Assembly: GCA_963693365.1 (NCBI GenBank)
Contig: CAVNZM010000002.1
Span: 12,586,001-12,650,000 of the forward strand
Direction of reading: 5' to 3'
DNA from: Amoebidium appalachense
Taxonomy: Eukaryota; Ichthyosporea
DNA length: 64,000 nt
The notes beneath the pieces were generated by a model. That model was given only the letters and a program-made list of their open reading frames with translations. It did not search any database and was not told where the DNA came from. Made by a program: the position numbers and the translations under genes. Positions 45,297-64,000 of the stretch are shown in pieces; position 1 is the stretch's first letter, and the number at the start of each line of letters is the position of its first letter.

Positions 45297-46058
45297 TTAA
45301 CAGTCACTGAAGCCGCTGCCAGAGTTATACTTCATGCTGATTCCGTACTTGGATGCCTGGCTGCACGCACTCGATCCAGCAGAGTACTCAACGCCAAACA
45401 CAGCCTTGCCATGTGCCTTGAACGAGCTGTAGTAGTCGCACTCGCCAAAGCGCGTGCAGCTCTCGTTGATGGCAAAGTCGAAGCTGCCCTCGAGACTCTT
45501 CATGATCTCAAGTGCGTTCTTTAACCCAATAAGCATGCCCTTGCTGTGTGCCGTCTGTGCCAGCCAGCGTGCATACTCGATCTCGTCCTGTTTCAGTTCT
45601 GACTGCGATTTGTCGACGCAGTTGTTGAGGAAACAGTCCATGTTGTCTGCCTCGACACCGGCACATCCTTCAGAGCGCATCCTGTCCATTCTCTTCTCCA
45701 TGATAGGTGCAAAGTCACGCCACCGGGTGATGTCGAGCCAAGACTCGCCGGTGTACTTGGACTTCTCGCTGGTGTAGGGCTTGAGTTCAGATGCGTCTGA
45801 CCGCCAGTTCTCGGCTGTGCCTGCGCTCATGTAGCACACGACGGTAGAGCCGGAGTAGGAGCCGGGGTTGCCGTTGCTTTTGTCGAGGTCGATCATAACG
45901 GCATCTTTGCCGTGTGCGTCTGAGGTGGAGTCGATGTTCCCCCATGCAAGGTTGGCCCATGAGGCGCCTGTGTGCAACCCGGAGCTGCGGCGTGTGGTGG
46001 AGGCAGAATCTGCCACAAAAACACAGGCGAAAAGCGCGATAGTGGTGGTGATCATCAT
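45297..46058 (-). CDS. Secreted GH114-family glycosidase (endo-alpha-1,4-polygalactosaminidase type)
   Basis: An intronless 253-residue ORF (TAA at 45297-45299). The second of two Met codons (46055) could also start it. Residues 1-19 are a signal peptide (MMITTTIALFACVFVADSA). GH114 features follow in order: DLD near the first strand, VVCYMSAGTAENWR, WLDITRW, MRSEGCAGVEADNMD, GLKNALE and FDFAINESC, the usual landmarks of this TIM-barrel family. The Asp of VEADN and the Glu of INESC sit where the family's conserved acids lie. Six or more cysteines fit a secreted fold. GH114 enzymes cut galactosamine polymers; the target here is unknown. The family is mostly bacterial and fungal, with scattered protists. 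Confidence 0.86.
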   Translation of the reverse strand: MMITTTIALFACVFVADSASTTRRSSGLHTGASWANLAWGNIDSTSDAHGKDAVMIDLDKSNGNPGSYSGSTVVCYMSAGTAENWRSDASELKPYTSEKSKYTGESWLDITRWRDFAPIMEKRMDRMRSEGCAGVEADNMDCFLNNCVDKSQSELKQDEIEYARWLAQTAHSKGMLIGLKNALEIMKSLEGSFDFAINESCTRFGECDYYSSFKAHGKAVFGVEYSAGSSACSQASKYGISMKYNSGSGFSDC

Positions 46059-46274
46059 GTTGGCTGAAAAGAGAGAACTATAACTAAAGTCAAAGTGGTT
46101 TCGTGTGTTATTACCGGGTATATGACAATATGATATCGAGATTTGCAAACTAGAGAGGAGAATGGGTGATTGGGATCCAAACGATGTATACTTGAAGACA
46201 AGGTACAGTTGATTACTGTCAACTGTATTGTTGTTGTGCTGTTGAGGTGATGAAAACTGACACATAATGCGACT

Positions 46275-46318
46275 GATTATATAGTTGGAGGCCGTGTGAG
46301 ATCGCGTGTGATGATTGG
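46275..46318 (-). promoter_or_regulatory. CCAAT and TATA boxes upstream of the GH114 gene
   Basis: Minus-strand CCAAT at 46314-46318 and CTATATAAT at about 46276-46284, about 220 bases before the ATG. Same CCAAT-TATA layout as the lectin gene. Confidence 0.55.
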
Positions 46319-46359
46319 CTGTCATCTCAGAAAGTATTTTTGTCACTGCCCGGGCTGCA

Positions 46360-47126
46360 AGCGAAAAGCCTTCTTGTGCTACGCTACTGTAATAGTGGCT
46401 GTGCCATTTGTAGTAATATCTAATGGTATGTCACACTAGCACTCGCAAAAAGACAAAAAAAAAAGTAGAAAATAAAAAATAAACTGAGCTTGTTTATTCA
46501 TGGTTGAAGTAAACGCAAAAAGAAATCGATGTCCCCCAGCGGTCATACTCATCACTGTATCCGAGTTCGCGGCCCTGCCCGGGCAAGCACGGGCGTCATA
46601 CCAACCAATCACAAAGCAGATCGGTCCTCGTGTTTTCTCACAGTTTCAAGCAGATCTAAGTGCGAGAGACCAATCACAATCGTGAACACTGGGTAGCCAA
46701 TCAGATTAATGATTTTTATCACACCGCAAGTCAGCTGCGGATGAATTTCGACTGAACTTGCTGCCCAGGGCTGCCTGCCAGTCGACAGCCAGAGCCCTGC
46801 CTGCCTGCAGCTATCTGATGTCTGAGCTCGCCCTGTCTGCAGCTGGTTATGTCGAGGAGTCGAAATACCTGCCTGGCTGTAGCCCGGGGACATAGTCTAG
46901 TCTTATGGAAATCTAGCCCGTCTTTACCTCAGCAAACAGGCAATGGAACAACAAACACACGCAAGCACAGTGACGGCAGAACAAGCAGTGCAGCTGACGC
47001 ACACAAACACACGGTTGATCACAATCACATCTCACTGGGCCACACACCCGCACACGCACACACACACCGTGGCACACACGCACACACGCACACACACACA
47101 CACACACACACGCATACACGCACACT

Positions 47127-47157
<31 letters not shown>

Positions 47158-47772
47158 CAAGCACACACACGTGTACACACAGTCACACACATGTACATGT
47201 ACACAACCGCACACGCTGTGATCATGGCACACGCAACGTTAATATCATCATTAGAGCCCATCGTCAGACAGGTCCTCCACGAGGTTGCAGATGTGTGTGT
47301 GTGTGTGTGTGTATGTGTGACACTGTGTGTGCGTGTGTGTGTATGTGTGTGTGCACGTGAGCGTGTGTGGTTTTGTGTATGTGTGTGTGTGAATATGTGC
47401 TTGTGTGCCGGGAGGAACAGAGGTGTGTGTGTCGGGGGGAGCAAATAGGAAGGGGAAGGAAGGGGAGGGTTTTCATAAGAGTCAAAACTGTTTCAGTTAA
47501 GTCTTCAGCACATGACATATCCCAGCACATGAATCATTGAGTTAGATCAGTTTTATTATCGTCAAAAGCCGCTGTCAGATTCTTGTGTATGCACCGCACA
47601 CACATTCTGTTCTCAAACTGTGTAAGACACCAACTGTACAACACCCAAAAGCCCTCTATCCTGCACACTCTACAACTTTATGCCTGCTTCCCAGGTCGTG
47701 TACTGCGGTCCAACCCCTCCCCTTCCCCCCCCCCCCCCCCCCCCCCCTTCCCCCTCCCCCCCCCCCCCCCCC

Positions 47773-47806
<34 letters not shown>

Positions 47807-48070
47807 ATGTGCAGAAAATTAAAAGAAAGGAAACAGATACACACAAAGACACAAAAACACGAAGGAAAACAACTCATCTTAATTCAACTAGCAAGCGGTC
47901 CCGTGAACCGTTGATGCATCCCCCCTCCCCCCCCCCCCCTCTCCCCCCCCTCCTTCACAAATTACGCCTCACCTATACACGCATCTCCCCCCCCCCCCCC
48001 CCCCCCCCCCTCCCCACCTCCCCCTTCTCCTCTCCTCCTCCCACCCCCTCCCCCCCGGCCCACACACACA
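46360..48070. other. Intergenic: CCAAT cluster, CA/GT-rich DNA, poly-C
   Basis: CCAATCA occurs at 46611, 46667 and 46693. CA-rich 47040-47215 and GT-rich 47292-47395 flank a short unique stretch. C-rich DNA fills 47720-48060. No gene could be supported. Confidence 0.5.
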
Positions 48071-48074
48071 CACT

Positions 48075-55396
<7,322 letters not shown>

Positions 55397-55574
55397 TTTG
55401 ACGCTGCCTGCCTGGACCAAAACAAACAAAAAAAAAGGAAAAAAACAACGGGGGAAAAAAGGGGGGAGGGGGGAGGGGGTGTCAGCGAGGGGGAGGAGTA
55501 TCGAAACTAGAGAGGGTGAATGGGAGAATGGGAGAGGGAGAGAGGGAGAGAGGGGGGGGGGGGGGGGGGGGGGG

Positions 55575-55655
55575 GGGGTTTGAATGCGGAACACAGTACG
55601 AAGTACGCATACACGATGAGAAGCATGGTGCAGAACACATGCAAAGGCAAACATT
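55575..55655 (-). repeat. Poly-C-associated repeat family C (minus strand)
   Basis: On the minus strand TTTGCATGTG...GTACTTCGTACTGTGTTCCGCATTC is followed by AAACC and a C-run. A shorter identical end lies at 55080-55113. Confidence 0.65.
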
Positions 55656-55679
55656 CAAGTATGCAACATCAGCCATGCG

Positions 55680-55870
55680 CACAGTATGCGTCATAAGCAG
55701 AGCCCATCCTCAGGGAGGGCCCAAGTCATCAATTGCGTCTGAGTTTCGACCCCTTAGCCCGCGTATATACGACGCTCCAACTCAGACAGCAGCATTAACT
55801 GGACTTGGGTGGGTCAACCCGTCTTGATCAAAGACGAGCAGGGTTGCTTATGCAAGCAAGGTGAGCAAAA
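55680..55870 (+). repeat. Dispersed repeat family A, copy 3 (diverged)
   Basis: Shares GCAGAGCCCATC, GTTTCGACCCCTTAGCC and GTCAACCCGTCTTGATCAAAG with the other copies; the middle is replaced. Confidence 0.65.
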
Positions 55871-55972
55871 CGGTGAAGATGTGTGTGCAAACTAATGCAA
55901 TGCAGTGAAAAACGCGTATGTGCTTACAGATGCACGACACAGAGCAACCATGCCCGGTTGCATGGAAGTAAA

Positions 55973-56024
<52 letters not shown>

Positions 56025-56105
56025 GGACTAAGGGGGAGAGAGGAAGGGCGGGGAGGGGATAGGGGGGGGGGGGGGGGGGGGAAGGAGGTGAGACAAGAGA
56101 GAGGC

Positions 56106-56191
<86 letters not shown>

Positions 56192-57021
56192 TGAGAGGGA
56201 GGTTGAGCGAGAGAGAGAGAGAGAGAAGGCAAGGGAGGACGGAGGGACGTAGGGAGGGAAGGAGGGAGGGAAAGCTGGAGAAAGCTTCTCTTCTATATCA
56301 GCACCTTATCCATAAGACTATCCATAAAACTAGCAGAAAACGAGGCTGTTTACCACTCAACATCTCTGCACCCGATCGGAGCCAGGTAAGGGAGAAAAAA
56401 AGGCAAAGTATATCGGTGTGTGGAAAGAACCAGAAACTTAAAAAGTTGTTTGGTGCGCAACAACCTCCCTAGCTCGTTAATTGCTGGTGCTGAACCCATG
56501 AAGAGAGGGATGGAGAAAAAGAAGAATGAAACAGCGTTGAGCTGGAGCGTTTTCAAACAGCAGAGCAGGTAGAACACACATGTCTTCATAAGATGTGGAT
56601 AAACTCGTGTTTGTAAGTGGTGTGGGGCGTGGGGTGGAAGGTTGTGGTGGTGGTGGGGGGGGGGGGGGGGGGGGGGAGGGGGGAGGGGGGGAGGGGGAGA
56701 GGGGGGAGGGGGGGGGGGGGGGCTGCAACAGAGAAGAAGTGGTATGAAGAAACCCGAAAGGGAAGTTGTATAATGATATGAGGATGTGCAGGATTGTATA
56801 TAGAAAAAGAGACAGACAGAAGTGACGGAGGGAAAGAGGGGGAGGAGGAGAGGGAGAGAGGGGGGGGGGGGGGAGGGGGGGGGGGGGGGGGGGGAGGGGG
56901 CGGTGCAACGCAAAGAAGAAATGTGTTATGGTCACGGTAAGGAGAGTAATATGACTGTGTCGATTTACGCAGAGATGTTGGGTGAGGTTTAGCTGGAGAG
57001 ATGGGGGGATCCAGGGAGGGA

Positions 57022-57054
<33 letters not shown>

Positions 57055-57320
57055 CTGAAGGAAGAGCGTTTTACGGGAGGGGACGTGTGTGTGTGTATGT
57101 GCGTGTGCGTGTGCGTGCGTGTGCGTGTGTCTGTGTGCGTGTACGTCTGCGTGTGTGTATGTGTGCGTGTGTGCGTGCGTGTGCGTCTTTGTGTGTGTGC
57201 GTGTGTGTCTGTGTGAGTGTGTGTGTGAGTGTCTGTTCCGCCTGTGTGTGTGTGCCTGAATGTGTTTGTGTAGGGGTAAGAGAGAGGGATCGAAGGAAAA
57301 CAGGGGTGAAGGGCGTGGGT

Positions 57321-59031
57321 GGGGTTATAATACCTTATATTTACCCTACAGCCGTTAACATGCACCTCCTCTCACACAAGCTGGTATCTGTCGAAACGAG
57401 TATCTTATGCAAATGTCATAAAAAGCTCTACGCCTTAGCTAAAACGAGGATTATAAGCTCTCGCTATACTACGTCTACGACACTGTTTTGCTAATTCTTA
57501 TTGCGTTTTAGGTTAAAAAAAATGTGATGTGTTCAAACCCGGGCCCAACTGTTGTGTTTTTCTTGCCGGGCTTCAAAGAGTGAGCGCGTGAACATGAGCC
57601 GGCGGAACATGTTGGTCCCGGCAACCAACCCCCTAAACCGCTTTTGTTGGGGCCCCAATATTTTCCAAGATATTTTGACTGGATTTATTCGACGGAAAGA
57701 TATGACAAGTATGCACGGCATACTGAGAAGACAATAAAAACTTCACGAGTTATCCAGTAACAAGTGCATACTGAGATACCTGAACACTGTGTGAAAATCA
57801 TATAAATACTCAATGTGACGACCAACAGAATTCAACAAAAAGTCTAAAGTGTTCACATTGCCAGCTAGTGTAGCAGATACCCGGAGGGAAAGAGGTAAAA
57901 CGCGACATAAAAATTCACACCTATCAACATGCTTGCGATTAAAAAGGTCAGCACAAAAGTGGCACCAGCGGCGATGAAAACAAGAATTACAGCGCCACTG
58001 CACAACTTCCCAGGCAATATCAACATCAGAGCACCATACAGACTTATCTACTAGGGTGGTATCCAAGATATTTAAAAAAAAATAAAAAATTGCATATCTC
58101 TCATAATCTAATAATTCGGTCTAAATTACTAATGTAATATGTTTGGCAAGTGTTTGTTGCTGCATAGTAAACTAATAGCGACAGTAGTAATATTCCCCTG
58201 TTCATATTTATACAGTATTTCAGGGCATTAAAGCAAACAGGAGGAGAAAAAAAAACCCGTTCAGGTCATAAACGTAATAAACACTAAAAAAAAAGCATCA
58301 TATGTGACTGGGGCTTAACAGCACACGCAGAGGGTATACGAGGTTTAGTGTTTGCGCAAACCGGGTTCTGCGTCTGCCGTATGCGCTGATCGCTGCTCAG
58401 GCGCTGCTCCCGAACCTGTTGCCTATACTGTGTGTATTAACGTTGCTTTCGATTCCTATTTGATTCTCAGTCTGTGACGAACACGGCCATCTCCTTTGGA
58501 GTTAAAATTTAGTTCTTTATTGCTGCTTTGCCTTCACGCACAACCAAGGCTGGAGATGAGACAGTAGAGGGATCCGAGCAAGAGTTACGCGTAGATTCTT
58601 ATCTTAGGGCAGTATGTGTGTTTGATGATGTCCTTGTTGTATAGCTAGATCTGCCCCGCGAAGACGGCCTCAAAATCAAACTCAAACTGATGCTGGACCA
58701 AGTGGAAGGGCTTGATTTGCAGAAAAAAAAGCACAAAAAACTGAAACACACTACCAGCTCTGGAGAAAAGTGAGAATCGGCTGTAACATGGATAGTTATC
58801 TTTCTCCAGCTGTCTATACCCTGCTTGTGGGTGACGAACGCCAAGGTAGCAGACCCACTGAGCATCCAATCACGGTGTACATTTGAATCATCCCCCCCGC
58901 CGCCCCCCCCCCCCCCCCCCCCCCCCCTCCCCCCGCCCGCGTTCGCCCCGCACGCCCAACTCATCCACTTGGTCGACTCAACAGTCTCGCCTCACACCTA
59001 CGCCTCACACCTATCTCTTCATATTTTGTGC
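57321..59031. other. Intergenic region upstream of the ERMARD-like gene
   Basis: Mostly unique DNA. A CCAAT box lies at 58866, about 165 bases before the ERMARD-like start, and a C-run at 58899-58927. One Cys/His-rich minus-strand frame is listed separately. Confidence 0.5.
57743..58066 (-). CDS. Unrecognised Cys/His-rich ORF, possible retroelement remnant
   Basis: A 107-codon frame in non-repetitive DNA. It holds two CxxC pairs and the spacing C-x2-C-x7-H-x3-C, reminiscent of the zinc knuckle at the end of LINE reverse transcriptases. There is no other domain and no upstream polymerase, so it may be chance or a fossil fragment. Confidence 0.25.
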   Translation of the reverse strand: MDTTLVDKSVWCSDVDIAWEVVQWRCNSCFHRRWCHFCADLFNRKHVDRCEFLCRVLPLSLRVSATLAGNVNTLDFLLNSVGRHIEYLYDFHTVFRYLSMHLLLDNS

Positions 59032-59152
59032 ATGGATTGTGGTAGTTGTGAGATGAGTGATTCTTGGGCGTTGAAAAGAATTTGTGAAAGCTCGTACAGG
59101 CAGTCTGCCGGTGAGCAGGTATTGGCGGTGGCAGTGGTGGTGGAGGGAGAGA

Positions 59153-59183
<31 letters not shown>

Positions 59184-60656
59184 AGAGAGAGAGGGGGGGC
59201 GGCAGGGTTGAAAGAACAGAATTGAGAGCAGTCCACAGCGATAGACATGTGTGCAAAAAAGGGCAAGTTAGGCAAACTGGAATATGGTTCTATTTCTGTT
59301 GTGAGGATTAAGGCTGTTGAGAAGTTTCAAGAAGGGCTGCACATGGCTGTTATTTGTGTGTGTTCTTGCCTGCGTGTGTCTGTCTGTGTGTGTGTGAGTG
59401 TGGGTGTGTGTGTGTGTGTGTGCGTGTGCGCGCACGCGGCGTGCAGGTGGTGTGGGTTGGTGGGTGCAGGGGGGGACTGTGGGGGGGAGGGGAGGGAGGG
59501 GGCAGAAGAAGTATTCTTTTGTATGGCGCTTGGAGCGCGCGTGTTCTTTAATAAACCTTTTTTGTTGGTGTGGCAGGGAGAGGAGAGGGGACAGAGAGGT
59601 GTGTGGGGGGGGGGGGGGGGGGGGGGGGGACGACTGGAAAAACACTGTGGCTCCTACCCAGTCATGCGGTTTGCACCACATGGACCGCACATATCAGCTT
59701 GAAGGTTGAAGATTGTTCAATGAAAGAAATCACTGGTTGCTGGGGAATACCGGGAGAGAGCCCCGGATTTCATGAAAAAACATGATGTTAAAAAAAACAA
59801 ATATGTACACAAGTCCTGTGGATTTACGGTTGGGTTGTAAGTTAAGTGTGACGAGAAACTTTAAGGCATTTATTATAATGGTGACATTTGTGAAACATGT
59901 TTATCAAAAGCAGTCGAGAATGCGTGTGTAAATCGAAGGACTTACAAAAAAAAAAAAACGATGTTGCTGTCCAATAGTTTCCTATTTTTTTTTTTCTACT
60001 CAAAACGGCTAGGAGTGATTGGCAGATAGTCAAGACAAAAATAAAAAATTGGATTTCTTCACATTCATTCTTGAAGATGATTGAAACTGTGTGAAATTTC
60101 ACTGGATTTGTGGATTTATGTTGTGGCGGCCGCAGATCTTGGAGAGAGTGTTCTTGGTGAGGATGGGTTCCTTCTTTGGGAAACCATATGGCCAGCTGAC
60201 TGGGAAGGTGAGGGGAGTTATCCCCCCCCCCCCCCCCCCCCCTCTCTCCCTCCCCCCCCCCCCTCCCCACCCTTCCCGCACACACACCATTCCCTTCACC
60301 CGTCCCTCCTCTCCCACCCTCCCCCCTCCCCCAGCCCCCCCCCCCCCCCCCCCCCCCTTCCTTGTAAAAAGTAAAAATGAAACAAAGCTAGATAATTGTA
60401 TCTTGATGAATTGGGCGGAAATGAAGGCTAAAGAAATGGGGCAAGGGGAAAGGTTTGGAGGGGATTCGCCTAGGAATATAAGAAAGCAGAAAAAAAGAAT
60501 CACGATTATGCCAGATTGACCCATAAATAACAAAAAACCAGGAAAGGAGATGACATTATTAGGTTTTCAGGAAAGGGTCGAGGTTGGGGGTGGGGGGTGG
60601 GGGGGGGGAGGGGGAGAGCGAGAGGGGAAAGGGGGGGAGGGGGGGGGGGGGGAGGA

Positions 60657-60697
<41 letters not shown>

Positions 60698-60813
60698 GCA
60701 CGGGCGAGAGCGGCAAAGGAGAAGAACGGCACAATGAAAAAGAGAAGGTGGTTAAATGGAATATCGAAACTCCCGCTCCTTTTTCTTTTTTTTTTCCTTC
60801 TTTTTTTTTTTTT

Positions 60814-60854
<41 letters not shown>

Positions 60855-61736
60855 GGTCTCATATAGGCTATTATGTTCGCTTCCATGAGTGCGAGACGGC
60901 ACGCACTGTGCATTGGTTTATAATGGTGTAATTCCACAAAATTGATAAAAGAACATCAAAGGCAACACTTACAGACCCCCCCCCCCCCCCCCCCTCCCCC
61001 CACCATACACAGACACATACCCTCCGCCTCCCCGTCCCCCCCCCCCCCCCCCCCCCCCCTACCGACACACACACACACGTACACGTACACACAGCGCTGC
61101 AAACGCCCACCACCCTGGACCCACCCACCATGTCCTCCTGTTCATCCCGTCTGAGGGCTGTGTGCAAGGCAGCCCACGAGCAGATGTTCCCCGTGACATC
61201 TGCCCAATCGGGGCTGTTGCTTTCTGGACACTTTGATTGGACCGGGCGGCCAGAGGTATGTTGGAGAAAGTTTGAAAGTTCGAGAACACTATAGGTTGAG
61301 GTTCGGAAGTATCGCCACATCGCGACATATAGGAGAGGACGAAATCTGCATTCACTTGATTGGTTGATATAAACCAAAAAATTCAAAAATAAGTATTTTT
61401 TTGGGCAGGATTGCGTCAGCCGCGCAGATAGCCGGGAACTGTCAAGAACATTGCAGAGGGCGTTTCGTGAAGGAGCTATTATTTCTGTGCGTTTTAGAAG
61501 TCCTACGTTTGAATTTTCGTATTGCTATCTCATTCATTGATTATCCGGTGAAGCTCAATAAACAACTATACTGTTGTGCCTATGGCAATTGTACTATATA
61601 TCCATTCTTAGCCATCTCTGATTCCCGGATCTGATTATCATTCATTTTTCTTTTCTTTTTATAAATAATAATAATAATTATAATAATAGTAATAATAAAA
61701 ATAATAATAATGATGATGATGATGATGATGATGATG

Positions 61737-61774
<38 letters not shown>

Positions 61775-63065
61775 TGTAAAACATCAGACATGGCCGAACT
61801 GAATATAGCTGTTTGCATGTCCCGAGCCTCCCGCTCAAAAAATGACATTGGGTGACTAAGAGATTTTAATTGGTTTATGTCACCCAATCACGTAGAAGCA
61901 GATTTCGTCCGTTCCTATGTCGCCACTGACATGCCATATGGTGATACTTCCGTAACCCACCCCAATACACAAATGTTAGAGTTTGTGTTTAAATCAGGAT
62001 TTTGATTATACAAATGTATAGTAGTAGTTACCTAGGTGACGTGGTCCGGTTGATCAGTGACCCTGAAGAGGTTGAAATGTGTGACTAGATTTGGCCTACA
62101 GTGCTGGCCAGCTCACTTACTCACCCCCCTTTCTCGATTCTCCCCGCCCCCTCCCCCACCCCCTTCCCCCCCTCCCCCATCTCGCCTACTACATACCTCA
62201 TACCCTCGTCCCCCTCCTCCCTACTTCCGTTTCCTCCCTCCCCCTCCCCCCTCCCCCCCCCGCTTCCCACCCCTCCCCCCCCCCCCCCCCCCCCCCCCCC
62301 CCGCCCCTCCGCCCCGCCCCCCCCCCTCTCCCCCCTTCCCCCCCCCCCCCTTCTCCCCGTATCTCCCCCCTTCCACAGATCTTCACCCGTGCCGTTGTCC
62401 TATTTAATGGTGGTCGTGGTAGCCAATCAGATTGCATGCTTGCCTTTCTGCTGAGTGTCACCTCTCTTGAGCGAGCACTTGGTGACGTAAGTACCCCCCT
62501 CCCCCCCTCTCCCTTCCCCCCCCCCCCCCCCCCCCCCCCGCCGCCGACCCCCTTCGCAAACCCCTCCTCCCATCCCTATCCCCCCCCCCCCCCCTTCTTC
62601 TTCTCCTCCTGCCCTTCTCTATTCCCCCCCCCCCCCCCCCCCCCCCTCCCCCCCGCTGGCACCACAATCACAACCACCACCGGCACCCGCCCACCACCTA
62701 TCCCCCCTTCTTCCAGCGATATTCCAAAATTCTGCAAAATGAGGGAAAGACAAGAGAATCAAGCACAATGCAAACCAAGCAATTAGGTTTTGTAGAAATG
62801 GAGGGGAAATAGAAAATAACTGAGTGAGAGCTTTCAAGCCTGAAGGGAAGGAGAAGCAGGGAGAGAGCTAGGGGGTGGGAGGGGGAGGGAGGAAGGGGGG
62901 AGGGGGGAGGGGGGAGGGGAGGGGGGAGGGGGGGGGGGGGAGGAGGGGGGGGGAGAGGGGGGGGGGGGGGGGGGGGAGAGGGAAGATTAGATGGGCACAC
63001 GTAGTATGGATGGGGAAAAGAAGTGGCAGTGCGGCAAAAGAAGAGGGTGTGTGTGTGTGTTGGGG

Positions 63066-63097
<32 letters not shown>

Positions 63098-63399
63098 ATG
63101 AACTGGTGGTGTGATAATTTGACGAAGGTGCATGCTCCCCCCCCCCTCCCCCCCCCCCCTCGCTCGTGTTTATCTGTTCTGCAGAAAGAGGAAGCACATC
63201 ACTTATATACGATCTAGTCCACCCAACCAACACATTTAAGGTAGCTACCGCCCACATACTTGCACACTCCCTCCACACACAAGCACACACACTTGGCCCC
63301 CACACCCAGATACACCCTCACTCCTTCCACTCCCTTCCATCCCCTCCCCCTGGGCGAACCGCGCGCGCACACACACACGCACACACACGCACACACTGT

Positions 63400-63438
<39 letters not shown>

Positions 63439-63534
63439 CTTTTCGAATCAGTGAGCTGCGGCCGTCGCTGCCCCCACCACCTCAAAGACATACTAACCGC
63501 CACAGAACTCATCTCCCTCTTGGGCCCCCGAGCT
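59032..63534 (+). CDS. ERMARD: ERMARD-like protein (DUF4209 family), N-terminal part; gene runs off the window
   Basis: Exons 59032-59110, 60136-60207, 61095-61255, 62379-62486 and 63439-63534 join in phase (172 codons) with the open end continuing past the window. ERMARD is an ER-membrane-associated protein implicated in RNA degradation; its biochemical role is poorly known. The sequence follows the family order: DSWALKRIC near the start, GFLLWETIW, RLRAVCKAAHEQM, FDWTGRPEIFTRAV, TSLERALGD, then HHLKDILTATELISLLG. The invariant LERALGD and the DLL-x-x-x-EL-like stretch are the strongest matches. The second ATG at 59053 may be the true start. Introns show poly-C after donors at 60208, 62487 and 63535 and (CA)n before acceptors at 61095 and 63439. 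Transmembrane and C-terminal parts are outside the window. Confidence 0.82.
59111..61094 (+). repeat. ERMARD-like introns 1 and 2
   Basis: G-runs 59157-59183 and 59606-59629; GT-rich 59352-59440; poly-C 60223-60243 and 60336-60357; G-runs 60640-60694; T-G composite 60801-60853; C-runs 60977-60994 and 61037-61059. Exon 60136-60207 lies within. Confidence 0.65.
61256..62378 (+). repeat. ERMARD-like intron 3
   Basis: Unique DNA with AT-rich (AAT)n/(GAT)n at 61663-61775, then C-rich DNA 62140-62370 leading to the acceptor TTCCACAG. Confidence 0.7.
62487..63438 (+). repeat. ERMARD-like intron 4
   Basis: Donor GTAAGTACCCCCC, C-rich DNA to 62655, G-rich DNA 62870-62985 and 63061-63098, CA-rich DNA 63270-63436 ending at the acceptor. 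A small open stretch at 63185-63240 is not in phase with its neighbours. Confidence 0.65.
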
Positions 63535-64000
63535 GTAAGCTACTACCCCCCCCCCCCCCCCCTCCCCCCCTCCCCCCCCCCCCCCCCCCCAAAAAAAAAA
63601 AAAACAAAAAAAAACAACCAACAACCCTAACCCTGATCTCCGTGGTGCCATCTGGGGAGGTTAACGAGGAGGCTAACCGATACGTAGGCAAATTCAACCA
63701 TGCACTCTGACGTCAACATGACATAGAACTGACCTTATTTAGGCGTCAATTCGACATAGACCTTAGCCATGTGTTAGGGCTCTCCCCGTCCCCCCTCCTC
63801 CCCTCCCCCCCCCCCCCCCTCCCCCCCGCTTAAATCAGTGTGACACGTAGTTTTTCCCTTCCACTTTTCCACTTACCTCTCGTGCGCTTCTTTTCACGCA
63901 CCATTATGAACTCATGATCTTATTATCTCTCTCTTTTTCTTGTTCCCCTTCCTACTCTCGCATCTCTGTCATTCCGTCACCTATCAACATAGTAAAGGTT
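63535..64000 (+). other. End of window: C-A composite and unique DNA
   Basis: GTAAGCTACTACCCCC leads into a C-run ending in A14 (63591-63604). The remainder is unique or C-rich (63789-63828). The next ERMARD-like exon was not identified. Confidence 0.5.

Larger units (their letters stand above)
55397..57320. repeat. Upstream of CHTOP-like gene: G/GA repeats and two dispersed repeats
   Basis: G-run 55552-55578 beside a family-C copy (55575-55655, minus), family-A copy 3 at 55680-55870, (GA)n 55976-56012 and 56110-56180, and G-runs near 56070, 56656-56725, 56863-56895 and 57027-57053. A unique stretch 56280-56390 ends in a good plus-strand donor (CAG|GTAAGG). Confidence 0.6.

Noticed and set aside
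47222-47290. Short plus-strand frame starting MAHATLISSLEPIV
   Set aside because: Bounded by CA and GT repeats with no continuation or recognised motif.
58645-58869. 75-codon minus-strand frame with a downstream minus-strand AATAAA
   Set aside because: It lies in the presumed ERMARD-like promoter, has no recognised domain, and no upstream exon could be linked without crossing that gene's first exon.
63185-63240. Possible extra ERMARD-like exon (RGSTSLIYDLVHP)
   Set aside because: It needs a phase-1 donor, while 62486 and 63439 join directly in phase 0 and match the family order LERALGD to the next helix.
63623-63636. Telomere-like CCCTAACCCT
   Set aside because: Only about two units beside an A-rich tract; not an array.

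Overview
This is nuclear DNA from an intron-rich eukaryote. Coding exons are short and follow GT-AG rules with consistent phases. They are separated by introns made largely of microsatellites ((CA)n, (GA)n, (GGGA)n) and very long poly-C or poly-G runs. Gene content (AP-3 beta, D-aminoacyl-tRNA deacylase, CHTOP-like and ERMARD-like proteins, a THAP-domain transposase, a MYND/DUF4470 protein, a GH114 glycosidase, a bulb-type lectin) fits an opisthokont, perhaps a unicellular holozoan. That placement is inference. Most spans that read open in several frames here are repeat artefacts (poly-Pro, poly-Gly, CVCV, HTHT).

Layout. 393-7053 (+): 3' half of an AP-3 beta adaptin gene ending in an RS-dipeptide tail. 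8674-15890 (+): a 1,227-residue TPR, beta-helix, MYND and DUF4470 protein. 16787-24008 (+): a complete ten-exon mitochondrial carrier (SLC25) gene. 25571-29314: a DNA transposon with 19-bp terminal inverted repeats, an intact THAP/DDE transposase (+) and a convergent EXO1/XPG-like nuclease (-) cut off before its helix-hairpin-helix region. 30413-34764 (-): a complete five-exon D-aminoacyl-tRNA deacylase gene with four TTGCGCAA palindromes upstream. 40639-41448 (+): an intronless secreted bulb-type lectin. 45297-46058 (-): an intronless secreted GH114-type glycosidase. 48075-55396 (-): a six-exon CHTOP-like RNA-binding protein. 59032-63534 and beyond (+): the 5' half of an ERMARD-like (DUF4209) gene.

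The genes are a mixture of vesicle traffic, RNA export, translation quality control, mitochondrial transport and secretion, with no shared pathway. The most notable items are the transposon pairing a THAP/DDE transposase with an EXO1-like nuclease; a 139-base segment of the beta-helix gene that looks like damaged coding sequence now removable as a GT-AG intron; sense-strand poly-C tracts just inside many 5' splice sites together with (CA)n tracts abutting many 3' splice sites; and three dispersed repeat families, one always running into poly-C.
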